From contig CAZCDS010000105.1 in NCBI GenBank assembly GCA_964497585.1, positions 1 to 13,681 on the forward strand: a stretch of 13,681 bases of DNA, written 5' to 3'. The notes beneath the pieces were generated by a model. It ran no database searches. It worked only from the letters and a program-made list of their open reading frames with translations, and was not told the origin of the DNA. This DNA comes from CAZCDS01 sp964497585 (GTDB lineage: Bacteria > Desulfobacterota > Desulfomonilia > Desulfomonilales > Desulfomonilaceae). Positions 1-7,414 of this stretch are shown in pieces; within the stretch, counting starts at the first letter, position 1, and the number at the start of each line of letters is the position of its first letter. The position numbers and the translations under genes were made by a program.

Positions 1-41
1 TATATCGCGACAAGAAAATCGAGTTTTGATACAGTTTCCAT
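1..41 (-). CDS. Possible 5' end of a gene leaving the left edge
   Basis: Read on the minus strand, an ATG at 41-39 opens a frame of 13 codons (METVSKLDFLVAI) that runs off the window without a stop. A G-rich stretch (GGGG) lies about 6 bases upstream and could serve as a ribosome binding site. Too little is visible to name a family. The frame may be chance. Confidence 0.2.
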   Translation of the reverse strand, partial: METVSKLDFLVAI

Positions 42-353
42 GCTACGCCCCTACGCGCGCGCCTGCCCCGGCAGACACGCTTTGGGCTTTTATGGTTCGT
101 TGTGCCTTTTCAGGCATGAAGGTTGGTATCAGGAGCGCACAGACCGAGGGCAGACCAAGACACGTGGGCGAAAGAGCCTCCTAGTAGAACTGTGTCATGT
201 CCCGAGACAACCCGAACTCTTGGGAATCAAATATCGTGTACCCGCCACTCAGCTATTCATGGATCAGGAGCTTCAGCCGAGCGTTCCGTCATCGGCTTTC
301 ATCTCGCTTAGGATTCCCGACACGCACCATAAGCGGCGATCACGCATTGCCGG
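42..353. other. Stretch without a convincing gene
   Basis: Open frames exist on the plus strand, but they have no ribosome binding site, no recognisable protein motif and mutually overlapping compositions typical of chance frames. One 24-codon minus-strand frame (117-43) ends two bases before the possible start at 41 and has no ribosome binding site. The stretch lies downstream of the secreted protein gene at 354-779. I see no clear hairpin plus T-tract terminator. Confidence 0.5.
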
Positions 354-779
354 TTATTTTTTCCTGGTATAGATCGCGTGGCTCACGCCCTGGGCAGGAG
401 GCCGGGCTTCCATATAGACGATTTCGAGCTTGTCGGGGGTGAGGAGTTTGCCAAAATGATAACTGTCCTCGTCAACCATGCCAATGGTCTTGTTGTCGGC
501 ACAAATAACCCCCAGGAGTCTCTCCTTGTCCCTGGCTGAGGCCTTCGTTCCTGAAAAGACCCTTCCCTTCTGAAAATCGATCGTGAGCGTGAAATCCACT
601 GGCGTAACCTTTCCCGCGTCCGAAGGCCTGTGCCAATGCAGCTTGTCCTTTCCGTATTTGATTCCATAGGACGTGCCCTTCCACGTTCCCTTGAGATTAG
701 GGACGTTCTCCCCGGAGATTGCCGCAACTGGAATCGCTAAACAAATTGCTACCAACAAGGCCAGGATTGACGTGCGCAT
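354..779 (-). CDS. Small secreted protein of unknown function (141 aa)
   Basis: The protein starts with a typical Sec signal peptide: Met-Arg-Thr, a hydrophobic core at about residues 4-20 (ILALLVAICLAIPVAA), and probable cleavage near residue 20-22. The mature part of about 120 residues opens with NLKGTWKG and alternates short hydrophobic and polar strands, which suggests a small all-beta periplasmic domain. The G-x-W near its N-terminus recalls lipocalin-like barrels, but this is only a resemblance. The mature part has one cysteine and no lipobox. The start is supported by a ribosome binding site, AAAGGAG (plus-strand 787-793), 7 bases upstream of the ATG. It stands alone, with no neighbour on the same strand within 200 bases that would suggest a role. 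I do not recognise the family. Confidence 0.75.
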   Translation of the reverse strand: MRTSILALLVAICLAIPVAAISGENVPNLKGTWKGTSYGIKYGKDKLHWHRPSDAGKVTPVDFTLTIDFQKGRVFSGTKASARDKERLLGVICADNKTIGMVDEDSYHFGKLLTPDKLEIVYMEARPPAQGVSHAIYTRKK

Positions 780-1011
780 TTTCGTTCTCCTTTGAACCTG
801 AATTATTCCTCGTTCTCACAAACGTCCTTCTTTTTGGGCCAAAATCCGGCTGTCCGATGGCGCTCGACCCCTGAAGCGGCGTCGCCGCGCTACCGAAAAT
901 GGTTGAGCACTCCAATTCCCACATTTGTGTTGGATTCGTAGCTCTTCTCCCAGCATGTGAACATACTCCTCCCTTGACCCTTTGGTCAACGGCAATCTTG
1001 AGCGTGTATCC
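780..1011. other. Intergenic region with a small inverted repeat
   Basis: This is the upstream region of the secreted protein gene. It holds the inverted repeat TTGACC (974-979) and GGTCAA (984-989) around a 4-base loop. On the minus strand this is followed closely by a G-rich AGGGAGGAG and a 24-codon frame starting with ATG, which has no recognisable content. It may contain the promoter of the 354-779 gene, but no clear -35/-10 pair stands out. Confidence 0.35.
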
Positions 1012-1209
1012 TCATCCGAATGCGGCCCGATCGTGATGGGCCGAAGGGAAGGCTGACGCAACATGGACAAGGCACCTCCTTGCGTGATAGGAGACTCTTG
1101 CTCCCACCTTGATCAGCCGCTTGATGAGCCATTCCATTGACCTTTTGACCGCTTCGCCTTTCAGTGAGAATTCCCTCATCAAGGGGAGTTCCGGGTACAC
1201 CACACGCAA
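1012..1209 (-). pseudogene. Transposase C-terminal remnant (IS1380-like, tentative)
   Basis: The minus-strand frame ends with a stretch of type WLIKRLIKVGARVSYHAR and then a short hydrophobic strand region. This resembles the last about 45 residues of IS1380-family transposases (the L..KLIKIGA.V..H.R pattern), recognised from memory. Only the C-terminal end is present. Upstream on the same strand the frame is closed by a stop, and the DNA passes into the repeat block that starts at 1186, so the catalytic core is missing. The family name is tentative; what is seen is a transposase-like tail with no complete gene. It borders the Y1-type remnant on the opposite strand, which supports reading 1000-1450 as mobile-element debris. 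Confidence 0.4.
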
Positions 1210-1299
1210 TTCTTGACCAACGAGCGAGATTCTCTACGATGTGCTTGCGGGTCAAGGATCACGAGTGGCGGTGCGGGGGCTGGTCATCACGTGATCCAG
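1186..1299 (+). repeat. Repeat copy A (second copy at 10738-10851)
   Basis: Over the first 80 bases (1186-1265 against 10738-10817) I count 66 identical positions without a gap, starting with GAGTTCCGGGTACACC in both. The next 34 bases match at about 21 positions. Weaker similarity also extends a little to the left. Both copies have the same orientation, and both run rightward toward or into Y1-transposase-like sequence, so they are probably two decayed copies of the same element. Copy A keeps more of the transposase. Confidence 0.75.
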
Positions 1300-1347
1300 C
1301 GAGGCAATCCCAGGGAGCGGACGTCTTTCTTTCGTGAGGACCACGGC
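1273..1347 (+). pseudogene. Y1 / REP-associated transposase remnant
   Basis: The plus-strand frame reads HHVIQRGNPRERTSFFRED (residues within this stretch). This matches the N-terminal signature of Y1-family (IS200/IS605-like, REP-associated) transposases, normally of type G.PHHV.QRGN.R...FF...D. The HxH-type part of that family's metal site and the QRGN motif are visible. Before it, the expected start region is out of frame, and after it the similarity stops at once, leaving about 25 codons. It is therefore a dead fragment, not a gene. It directly follows repeat block A. Confidence 0.55.
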
Positions 1348-1390
1348 CTGGGGGTGCCACGGACCACGCCGGGTCGTGGACAGTTTTTTT

Positions 1391-1435
1391 CTTCAAGCAC
1401 GGTCGACTGATTTCCGCACACGAGCGTGCTTGAGG
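1391..1435. repeat. Long inverted repeat
   Basis: CTTCAAGCACG (1391-1401) pairs with CGTGCTTGAGG (1425-1435). There are 9 contiguous Watson-Crick pairs, then one T-G wobble and a closing C-G, around a 23-base loop. A T7 run lies on the wrong (5') side for a plus-strand terminator. Its place just after the Y1 remnant would suit an element-associated palindrome. Between 1436 and 1625 I see no gene. Confidence 0.45.
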
Positions 1436-1625
1436 CGATACGCAGCGCAAACAGAGGCGGAAACGACAGGCGAATCACCTTGCACAGGGCTTGTCGGCCG
1501 GTGTCTTCTTGGCGAGGGGACCCGTAACGTGCTCATCGTGGTTCCGCACGGGACCGGCAAGGTCGACTGCCGTGCGTGCGACAATTACCCGTGAGCAAGC
1601 GCACACTTGTCGGTGCGAGCCGGAT

Positions 1626-2858
1626 CTATTCGTACCGGAGCGCTTCTATGGGATTGAGTGAAGAGGCCTTTCGGGCAGGGTAGAATCCGAAGAAGATACC
1701 GACCAGCGCAGAAAATCCGAATGCCAAGAGTATTGAACTGCTTTTTATAACTATGGGCCACTGGCCGAGAACCCCGATGGCTATTGTTCCTCCTAGGCCC
1801 AGGGCAATCCCGATCATGCCGCCGAGAACGGACAGAGCTGTAGACTCGATGAGGAACTGCTGAAGAATATCGCGGCCTTCAGCCCCTATTGCCATGCGAA
1901 GACCGATCTCCCGTGTGCGCTCGGTCACGGAGACCAACATGACGTTCATGATGCCGATTCCTCCCACCACCAACGACACCGAGGCAACAAGGGCCAGCAA
2001 CAAGGACATCGTACGCTCAGACTTTGCTCGCGCCTTCAGGAACTCGGCCAGGTTTCGAATGGAGAAGTCGTCCCCCTGGTCGGGTGAGAGCCGATGCCGT
2101 TGGCGGAGCAGCGCACGAACGTATTCCACAGTCTCGGACACAGAAGCCCAATCGTACACTTTCACTACGATCATACTCACTATCTTCCCACCGAGCTCCC
2201 GTCCGCCCATCAGCCTCTTCTTTGCCGAGGTGATAGGAACAAAAATGACGTCGTCCTGGTCCGTCCCGATAGGTGTCTGACCTTTGCCGGCAAGGACTCC
2301 CACCACCGTAAACGGTACCTTCTGAATGCGAAGCGCCATGCCCACAGGACTTTGCCCCGGACAGATCTGCTCAACAACCGTAGCCCCCAGAAGAGCAACC
2401 TTTGCCGATGCCGTCACGTCTTCCGTGGTCAAGCCACGTCCCTCGGCTATGTCCCATTCTCTTGCCTCAAGCCCCTTCGGGGTGGTTCCGTATGCATTCG
2501 TGTTCCAGTTGACGTTACCGGCCACAACCTGAACCCTGTCCCGGACGATGGGTGCGGCAATCCTCACTTCATCTACGTCGTTTTCCAACGCTTGAGCATC
2601 ATCTTCGGTGAGCGTGGGAATGGTTCCTGAGCCGAGTCGAACTCCTCCGGAGACTCCGGCTCCCGGCACAATTATCAGAAGGTTGGAACCAAGGCTGTTG
2701 ATAACTTCTTTCATCTTGGCTTGGGCACCTGCACCGATGGAAACCATCATGATCACGGCAGCAACGCCGATAATAATACCAAGCGTCGTCAGCACGCTCC
2801 GCATCAAATTCATCCGCAGTGCTGCAAGAGCCGTCAAGAGAGAGTCGAAGTAATTCAT
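1626..2858 (-). CDS. macB: MacB-like ABC transporter permease (410 aa)
   Basis: This is the inner-membrane permease of a MacAB-type exporter. It has a MacB periplasmic core domain (about residues 45-275) after TM1 (about 20-42), which includes the typical SVLTTLGIIIGVAAVIMMV segment. Three C-terminal helices follow (about 284-306, 335-362, 374-392) with the FtsX-domain hallmarks TEREIGLR-type (TERTREIGLR, 312-321) and YPARKAS (393-399). Unlike E. coli MacB, no ATPase domain is fused; the ATPase is the separate gene just upstream, 47 bases away. Members of this family use ATP binding and hydrolysis to move the periplasmic domain and push substrates toward an outer-membrane channel. No outer-membrane TolC-like gene is in the window. 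The ribosome binding site is weak (GAGAGA). The substrate cannot be read from the sequence. The symbol is by family only. Confidence 0.93.
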   Translation of the reverse strand: MNYFDSLLTALAALRMNLMRSVLTTLGIIIGVAAVIMMVSIGAGAQAKMKEVINSLGSNLLIIVPGAGVSGGVRLGSGTIPTLTEDDAQALENDVDEVRIAAPIVRDRVQVVAGNVNWNTNAYGTTPKGLEAREWDIAEGRGLTTEDVTASAKVALLGATVVEQICPGQSPVGMALRIQKVPFTVVGVLAGKGQTPIGTDQDDVIFVPITSAKKRLMGGRELGGKIVSMIVVKVYDWASVSETVEYVRALLRQRHRLSPDQGDDFSIRNLAEFLKARAKSERTMSLLLALVASVSLVVGGIGIMNVMLVSVTERTREIGLRMAIGAEGRDILQQFLIESTALSVLGGMIGIALGLGGTIAIGVLGQWPIVIKSSSILLAFGFSALVGIFFGFYPARKASSLNPIEALRYE

Positions 2859-2905
2859 TGGATCTCTCTACTTCAGTAACGGATTACTGAGTAGCTGCGC
2901 CGTGT

Positions 2906-3601
2906 TCAGGCACTTTCCGTTCGAGTGTCGTCCACAAGGTGTCCGTCTCGAAACCGCAACACGCGGCGGGCAAACTGTGCGATCTCGGGTTCATGGGTCA
3001 CGAGGATTACCGTGATTCCCTCTGTGTTGAGACGTTGAAACAGAACCATTATTTCCATACCAGTCCTCGTATCTAACGCTCCGGTAGGCTCGTCGGCAAA
3101 AATGATGGAAGGAGAATTGACCAAAGCTCTAGCTATTGCAACTCTCTGCTGTTGTCCGCCGGAGAGTTGAGTAGGCAAATGATGCTCTCGATCTGCCAAA
3201 CCCACCAATTCCAGCATCTGTCTTGCCAAATCTCCCCGCTGCCGACGGGGACACCGGGAATATTTGAGCGGTAGTTCAACATTCTCCAGTGCGGAAGTCC
3301 TCGCCAGAAGGTTGAAATCTTGAAAAACGAATCCGATCTTCTCGATGCGAGCTCGTGCCCTTTCATGGGGACTCTGAGTTAGTACGTCTTGTCCGTCCAA
3401 CCAGTAACGGCCGCTGGAAGGAGTGTCCAGACATCCCAGGAGATTCATGAAGGTGGACTTGCCGGAGCCTGAAGGACCCATGACGGCAACAAACTCGCCT
3501 CCCTCGATGGATATCGTGACATTGTTAACGGCAATGATGAGCTGATCCCCGAGCCGGTACTCTTTGCACAGCCTCTCGGTTCGAATCAGGACGTCTTTCA
3601 T
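2906..3601 (-). CDS. MacB/LolD-type ABC transporter ATPase (231 aa)
   Basis: This is the cytoplasmic ATPase partner of the permease encoded downstream. All ATPase motifs are intact: Walker A GPSGSGKST (42-50), Q-loop Gln94, signature LSGGQ (146-150), Walker B IIFADEP (166-172) followed by D-loop-type GALD, and switch His203. The length and the FQDFNLLARTSALENVELPL segment are characteristic of the MacB/LolD/FtsE class. The ATG overlaps the stop codon of the adaptor gene in an ATGA (3598-3601), so translation of the two is probably coupled. It is the middle gene of the adaptor-ATPase-permease operon. Confidence 0.95.
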   Translation of the reverse strand: MKDVLIRTERLCKEYRLGDQLIIAVNNVTISIEGGEFVAVMGPSGSGKSTFMNLLGCLDTPSSGRYWLDGQDVLTQSPHERARARIEKIGFVFQDFNLLARTSALENVELPLKYSRCPRRQRGDLARQMLELVGLADREHHLPTQLSGGQQQRVAIARALVNSPSIIFADEPTGALDTRTGMEIMVLFQRLNTEGITVILVTHEPEIAQFARRVLRFRDGHLVDDTRTESA

Positions 3602-5208
3602 TTGGTAAACCTCGGCCCGTTTGTTGCCGAGCGAGCTTTTCTGACGCCGACGATCACCTCCTGTCCTTGCGTGAGATCTCCCGAAACCACCTGAGTACAG
3701 GAGCCGTCAGAAATCCCCGTGATGATGTCGACAGCCTTGGGCTTTCCGTCCTTATCCTTCACCCACACTCGCCCTGGTCTCCTGTCGGCTATGCGGCGTT
3801 GAGCCAGAAGATACCGTTGTTTCTCTTTCTGGCTCGGTGTGAGCATCGCTTCGATGGCTTTCTTTATGCCCTGGCGCGCAGCCTGGATCGCAGCTTGCTT
3901 CTCTGCGGGGCTGGCACCCATCGATATTTGTGTCATTACCCTTCCTTTTGCTTCATTGTAGAGAGACCATATCTTGGCTTGTTGCGTTTCCGTCATGTCA
4001 AGGGCTTTTATCAACCTCTCCAAGCGTTCCCGCGCAGAAATTGCCTGGCGGCCTGCTGCTGAGACTTTGCCGGATCCGGAGCCCGCGGTGGGAGGCCGAA
4101 ACCTCAAGGCAGCGTTGGGTACTTTCATGGCGTTTTCAAACTTTTTGACGAGCACACGCACCGTCGCAGTCATTCCCGGCAGCAAAGTCAGATCAGGGTT
4201 TTCGGTGGACAGGACAACCGTATACGTGACGACATTGTGGATGGTGTTTGGAGCTTTTCTGACTTGGTCTACAATGCCTGAGAACTCCTTCCCCGGAAAA
4301 GCATCCACCGTGAACGAGGCGGGCTGACCGACACAAATCCGGCCGATATCAGCCTCATCCACACTTGTCTCAACCTGCATCTTCCTCAGGTCCTGCGCTA
4401 TTGTGAAGAGCGTAGGAGCTTGCAACCGTGAGACCACGGTTTGGCCGATGTCCATTTCCCTCGATATGACGACGCCGTTGACCGGTGACCTGATGGCCGT
4501 ATGCTCAAGCTCGATCGTTAGGTCATTCAGTGCGGCTTTGTAACGCTCCACCTGCGCCTCGGCACGGGCGAGCTGGGCCAGCTCCATCTTGAGCGCGGCA
4601 TCACGGGACCTGATTGCACTGATTTGCGCCTCTCGCTGAGCCTCTAATGAATTCAGTTGTGCCACGGCCTGTCCGTGGGCGGCTTCCGTTTGCTCGAACT
4701 GCCGCACCGAAATAGCCTGACTATGGTGAAGGGCTTTCTTTCTCATCAGATCGCTCTTCGCATCTGCCGCCGCGACCCGAGCCTTTTCGCTTTGCGCCGT
4801 GCTTGCCGCCAGCTCTAATTTTGCATTTTCAAGATCGGCTCTAGCTCGTTCCACTGCCGCCTTCCTAACTTCAACATCTGTCAAAGCTATTTTAAGATCG
4901 GCTTTTCCCTGACTCACCCGCGCCTCGAAGGACTCCGGGTCGATTCTGGCAATCAACTGACCTTTCGTCACTTCTGAATTAAAGTCAGCATAAAGCTCTT
5001 TTATCTTACCAGTAACCTCGGCGCCGACCTTTACGGTCATGACTGGATTGACGGTTCCGGTGCTTGACACCACACTGACTATGGGACCTCGCTCCACCGG
5101 CGCGGTACGAAATGAAATTGGTGAGCGGCCTGATCGGACGTGAAACCAATATAGTCCGCACCCCAAGACTGCTATGGCCGTAATGGCGAGCACAATAAGC
5201 TTGCGCAT
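3598..5208 (-). CDS. macA: MacA-like periplasmic adaptor with inserted LTxxQ segment (536 aa)
   Basis: This is the membrane-fusion (HlyD-family) adaptor that would link the permease to an outer-membrane channel. In order it has an N-terminal membrane anchor (residues 4-22), a lipoyl half (about 40-95), a long coiled-coil hairpin (about 95-235, rich in Ala/Glu/Arg), a second lipoyl half (HTAIRSPVNGVVISREMDIGQ, about 236-256), a beta-barrel (about 275-365) and a membrane-proximal domain (about 478-525). It is much longer than the usual 370-400 residues because of an insertion at about 372-478. The insertion begins Gly/Ser-rich and then forms helices with LDMTETQQ (403-410) and MLTPSQKEK (455-463), a Spy/CpxP-like pattern. 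I chose the ATG at 5208, not an upstream in-frame start, because GGGAG lies 5 bases before it and the anchor then begins at residue 4. It is the first gene of the operon. Confidence 0.9.
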   Translation of the reverse strand: MRKLIVLAITAIAVLGCGLYWFHVRSGRSPISFRTAPVERGPIVSVVSSTGTVNPVMTVKVGAEVTGKIKELYADFNSEVTKGQLIARIDPESFEARVSQGKADLKIALTDVEVRKAAVERARADLENAKLELAASTAQSEKARVAAADAKSDLMRKKALHHSQAISVRQFEQTEAAHGQAVAQLNSLEAQREAQISAIRSRDAALKMELAQLARAEAQVERYKAALNDLTIELEHTAIRSPVNGVVISREMDIGQTVVSRLQAPTLFTIAQDLRKMQVETSVDEADIGRICVGQPASFTVDAFPGKEFSGIVDQVRKAPNTIHNVVTYTVVLSTENPDLTLLPGMTATVRVLVKKFENAMKVPNAALRFRPPTAGSGSGKVSAAGRQAISARERLERLIKALDMTETQQAKIWSLYNEAKGRVMTQISMGASPAEKQAAIQAARQGIKKAIEAMLTPSQKEKQRYLLAQRRIADRRPGRVWVKDKDGKPKAVDIITGISDGSCTQVVSGDLTQGQEVIVGVRKARSATNGPRFTK

Positions 5209-5230
5209 GGCAACTCCCGGACAAGACATT

Positions 5231-5324
5231 GATAATCCGTCTGCCACGGAGGCTCAGAGTCTAGATAGTGTAAGGAAATGAAGCTATCGATTGTCGGATT
5301 ATTTCTTCTCTCAGACGGATTATT
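5231..5324. promoter_or_regulatory. Candidate operator in the divergent macA / AraC control region
   Basis: Three copies of one element lie between the divergent genes. CGGATTATT at 5295-5303 and 5316-5324 are direct repeats with starts exactly 21 bp apart (two helical turns). The second is part of CAGACGGATTAT (5312-5323), which recurs as its perfect 12-base reverse complement ATAATCCGTCTG at 5232-5243, close to the adaptor start. Direct half-sites at 21 bp are the geometry bound by AraC-family dimers or tandem HTH motifs. Their position suggests control of both the exporter and the regulator. The functional role is inferred. Confidence 0.55.
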
Positions 5325-5467
5325 CTGCCTACGTGTTGATGATCTTCCAGGAAGATGCTATGTCTTCTAGTGTCCGGGTGTCCATCTCTCGCCAGGAGAG
5401 AATACCTGCGACAGGGGCAGTGCAGGGAACAGGCCCTCCTGAAATTCAAGAACCGGAGACGATAGCT

Positions 5468-6550
5468 ATGAAACCAGACGGCTCGCGTCGTGAGATTTCG
5501 TGGGAAGAGATGATCACCGGGAGTAATCAGGTCAAGTGGGGAGGCCTCCACGATTTTGGGAATCACGGGTGGTTCTCCGCCCTGTTCACCGACGAATCAT
5601 CCAACGGAAGCATTGAAGGGCATTTCTTTAGGTCGGGCATGATGATCTTCCTGATAGACCTTTATGTAGACAAAGATGTAGAGATAACCTCGGAAAGACA
5701 TGAACCGGTCCTAGGGTTTGGTTTGATCGTACAGGGTTCGTGTTGCAGAACTTTTGGGGACCGCAAAGGGCGCTATGCTGAGATGTCGCTGCAAGCCGGA
5801 CTCAATGTTGCCGGCAGGTATCATGGGAGGACAAGCGTGACGTTGGCCGGCGGTCACAGGCACAAGCTGGTCAATCTTAAGATTAAGAGGGAATATTTTC
5901 CCCGGCTCATTGAGGAATACGCCGTTGACCTATTGCCGTCGGCCGGTCAAGAGTTGCTCTTTTCGGATTTTGCTGGTCCGGTCTTTCAGAAGAAATTGTC
6001 TCCCTGCCTTGAATGCCTTGCTCATCAGGTCATCGGGTGCTCTTATGAAGGATTGGCTCGACGACTCTTCATGGAGGCGAAGACTCTGGAGCTGCTCGCT
6101 TGCCAGATCGAAGAGCTGTCGGAGAGAATCCCACAAGACAGCGCTCTGCGTGGGACCGCCGACCTGGAACGTATTCACCATGCACGAGAGATTCTTGAAG
6201 AGCAGTTTGCAGAGCCGCCGACGTTGGTAGCGCTTGCCCGGCACGTAGGGTTGAACGATTTCAAGCTCAAGCGCGGCTTTCGTGAGCTGCTCGGGACAAC
6301 TGTTTTCGGTTATGTCCGCAAGCTGCGCATGGAAAAGGCGAGACACCTCCTTGAAACAAGCGACATGAGCGTCACTCAGGTCGCCTTGTCCGTAGGCTAC
6401 AATTCGTTCAGTCATTTCACCACGGCGTTCAAGAAATCGTTTGGGGTTGTTCCCAGCCGATACCGTCGGGCGAGAATGAGGCAGAGCGAGCAACCGAGTT
6501 CCGGTACGGTCTACCTGAACCCGCGCCTCTGTATGCCTGCCCACACGTGA
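5468..6550 (+). CDS. AraC-family transcriptional regulator, PchR-like (360 aa)
   Basis: This is a DNA-binding regulator, probably controlling the divergent exporter operon. The C-terminal about 100 residues form a complete AraC domain: first HTH at about residues 252-271 (TLVALARHVGLNDFKLKRGF) and second at about 300-326 (MSVTQVALSVGYNSFSHFTTAFKKSFG), ending in the family signature GVVPSRYRR. The N-terminal part (about 50-200) resembles the sensor half of PchR-like regulators, which sense small ligands such as siderophores; the ligand here is unknown. I chose the ATG at 5468 because GGAGA (5455-5459) lies 8 bases before it. The frame is open upstream to 5291, but that extension translates the operator repeats and has only weak starts. 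An alternative start at 5360 cannot be excluded. Confidence 0.9.
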   Translation: MKPDGSRREISWEEMITGSNQVKWGGLHDFGNHGWFSALFTDESSNGSIEGHFFRSGMMIFLIDLYVDKDVEITSERHEPVLGFGLIVQGSCCRTFGDRKGRYAEMSLQAGLNVAGRYHGRTSVTLAGGHRHKLVNLKIKREYFPRLIEEYAVDLLPSAGQELLFSDFAGPVFQKKLSPCLECLAHQVIGCSYEGLARRLFMEAKTLELLACQIEELSERIPQDSALRGTADLERIHHAREILEEQFAEPPTLVALARHVGLNDFKLKRGFRELLGTTVFGYVRKLRMEKARHLLETSDMSVTQVALSVGYNSFSHFTTAFKKSFGVVPSRYRRARMRQSEQPSSGTVYLNPRLCMPAHT

Positions 6551-6896
6551 CCCCGAAGTGTCGTGGCACGATGTCAGACCGGAACAGACGTGACTCACTC
6601 CCAGAGGGGCACGCCCTATACTGAGAAGGTCAGCTATGAGTGCCCATGCGCAGACAAGGCCGGCCAGCATAGGCCTTGAGATGTCAGGTGCTACCGTTCC
6701 ACTACCCGCGCAGGCATAAGGCCAAAGATATCGCGACCCGAGGAATCATCCACATCTTCATGGCTTCCTTCTTTCTCCGGCCGATCAGGCGATCGCTCTC
6801 GTGACGGCCCTCAGCAGGTGTTTCATTACAATTTATCTGGGGCTCTATGAACGAAATGCGACGTAAAGCGCTTGGTTCGACCTTCACTCGTATTCA
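6551..6896. other. Intergenic stretch with one hairpin and coding debris
   Basis: A perfect 7-base inverted repeat, CAAGGCC (6655-6661) and GGCCTTG (6672-6678), lies about 105 bases after the AraC gene and could help end transcription, although no T-tract follows. On the minus strand, two short frames in different phases (one beginning MKHLLRAVTRAIA, one ending in DSSGRDIFGLMPARVVER) look like a protein broken by a frameshift. I do not recognise it and cannot show that it was a gene. Confidence 0.3.
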
Positions 6897-7190
6897 TTAA
6901 GGCGTTTGCGCTTCTGCACACCTCTCTGCCGGAACTCCGGCTCTGCTACCGCAATCGGTTGACATCCTGGCCGCGTCGAGAAGACCAACTCCAACGAGGA
7001 GTTCACATCGTCCACTGTGCTGAACCCAGTCCCGAAAACACTCAGAGTAGGGGTGATCTTGACCAAGAGAAGCAATGAGATATTCCTGGACTCGTTGCCT
7101 CCATTGGAGGAAGGCCGATTCAGCGAAATCACTGCGAAGCACCGACCATCCAGCCTCTATCAGATTCTCAAACTCCTTTTCGGCATGCAT
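6897..7190 (-). CDS. Small conserved-looking soluble protein (97 aa)
   Basis: The protein opens MHAEKEFENLIEAGWSVL and continues with an acidic and aromatic helical stretch containing DHPYSECFRDWVQ (about residues 45-57). From memory this matches small proteins of Nitrospirota and Desulfobacterota that have the pattern FE.L.EAGW.VL.SDF.E.AF..WR and GPDH.Y...F. Their function is not known to me. The C-terminal third (after GLLDAARM, about residue 75) has low similarity to that pattern and may have diverged or be out of frame. I chose the ATG at 7190 because AGGAGA (plus-strand 7198-7203) lies 7 bases upstream; the frame stays open for 62 more codons that look non-coding. It has no signal peptide and no membrane segment. 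It lies downstream of the Cys-rich protein gene on the same strand, 224 bases away. Confidence 0.6.
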   Translation of the reverse strand: MHAEKEFENLIEAGWSVLRSDFAESAFLQWRQRVQEYLIASLGQDHPYSECFRDWVQHSGRCELLVGVGLLDAARMSTDCGSRAGVPAERCAEAQTP

Positions 7191-7336
7191 CCCACTATCT
7201 CCTGTGCAACCAGTCTTCAAGAGACGTTTTGGAATGACGGATGGCATCTCAGAAGGATATGGGTCCGCCTTTTCCTGTCTCCTTGAAGATCGGTTAGTCT
7301 GCTTTGCAAAGTCGTAGCAATCTCGTCGAGTGTGTT

Positions 7337-7362
7337 GAGAAGCCACCGATTCGTGGCGGCTC
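7337..7362. repeat. Hairpin between two minus-strand genes
   Basis: GAGAAGCCAC (7337-7346) pairs with GTGGCGGCTC (7353-7362) apart from a 2-base internal mismatch, around a 6-base loop. Outside it, TGTG and CACA sequences could extend the stem. It lies downstream of the 7415-7849 gene and upstream of the 7190 start, so it could end or attenuate transcription from the left-going promoter. No T-tract is present. Confidence 0.35.
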
Positions 7363-7414
7363 GATAAACCCATCACACACGACGCGAAGCAGATTCACCT
7401 CATGTCGGAACGGT

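Noticed and set aside
882..956. 24-codon minus-strand frame with a strong AGGGAGGAG before its ATG
   Set aside because: The peptide has no recognisable feature, and the purine-rich run can occur by chance; one small ORF with a good ribosome binding site is not enough.
986..1255. 89-codon minus-strand frame over repeat A
   Set aside because: It overlaps, in another phase, the frame that carries transposase-like sequence. Its similarity to copy B can be explained by DNA repeat identity alone.
5291..5467. N-terminal 59-codon extension of the AraC-family regulator
   Set aside because: It starts with TTG, translates through the operator repeats, and a clear ribosome binding site (GGAGA, 8 bases away) marks the ATG at 5468.
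5930..6670. 246-codon open frame on the minus strand
   Set aside because: It lies almost wholly antisense to the well-supported AraC-family gene and has no recognisable motif.
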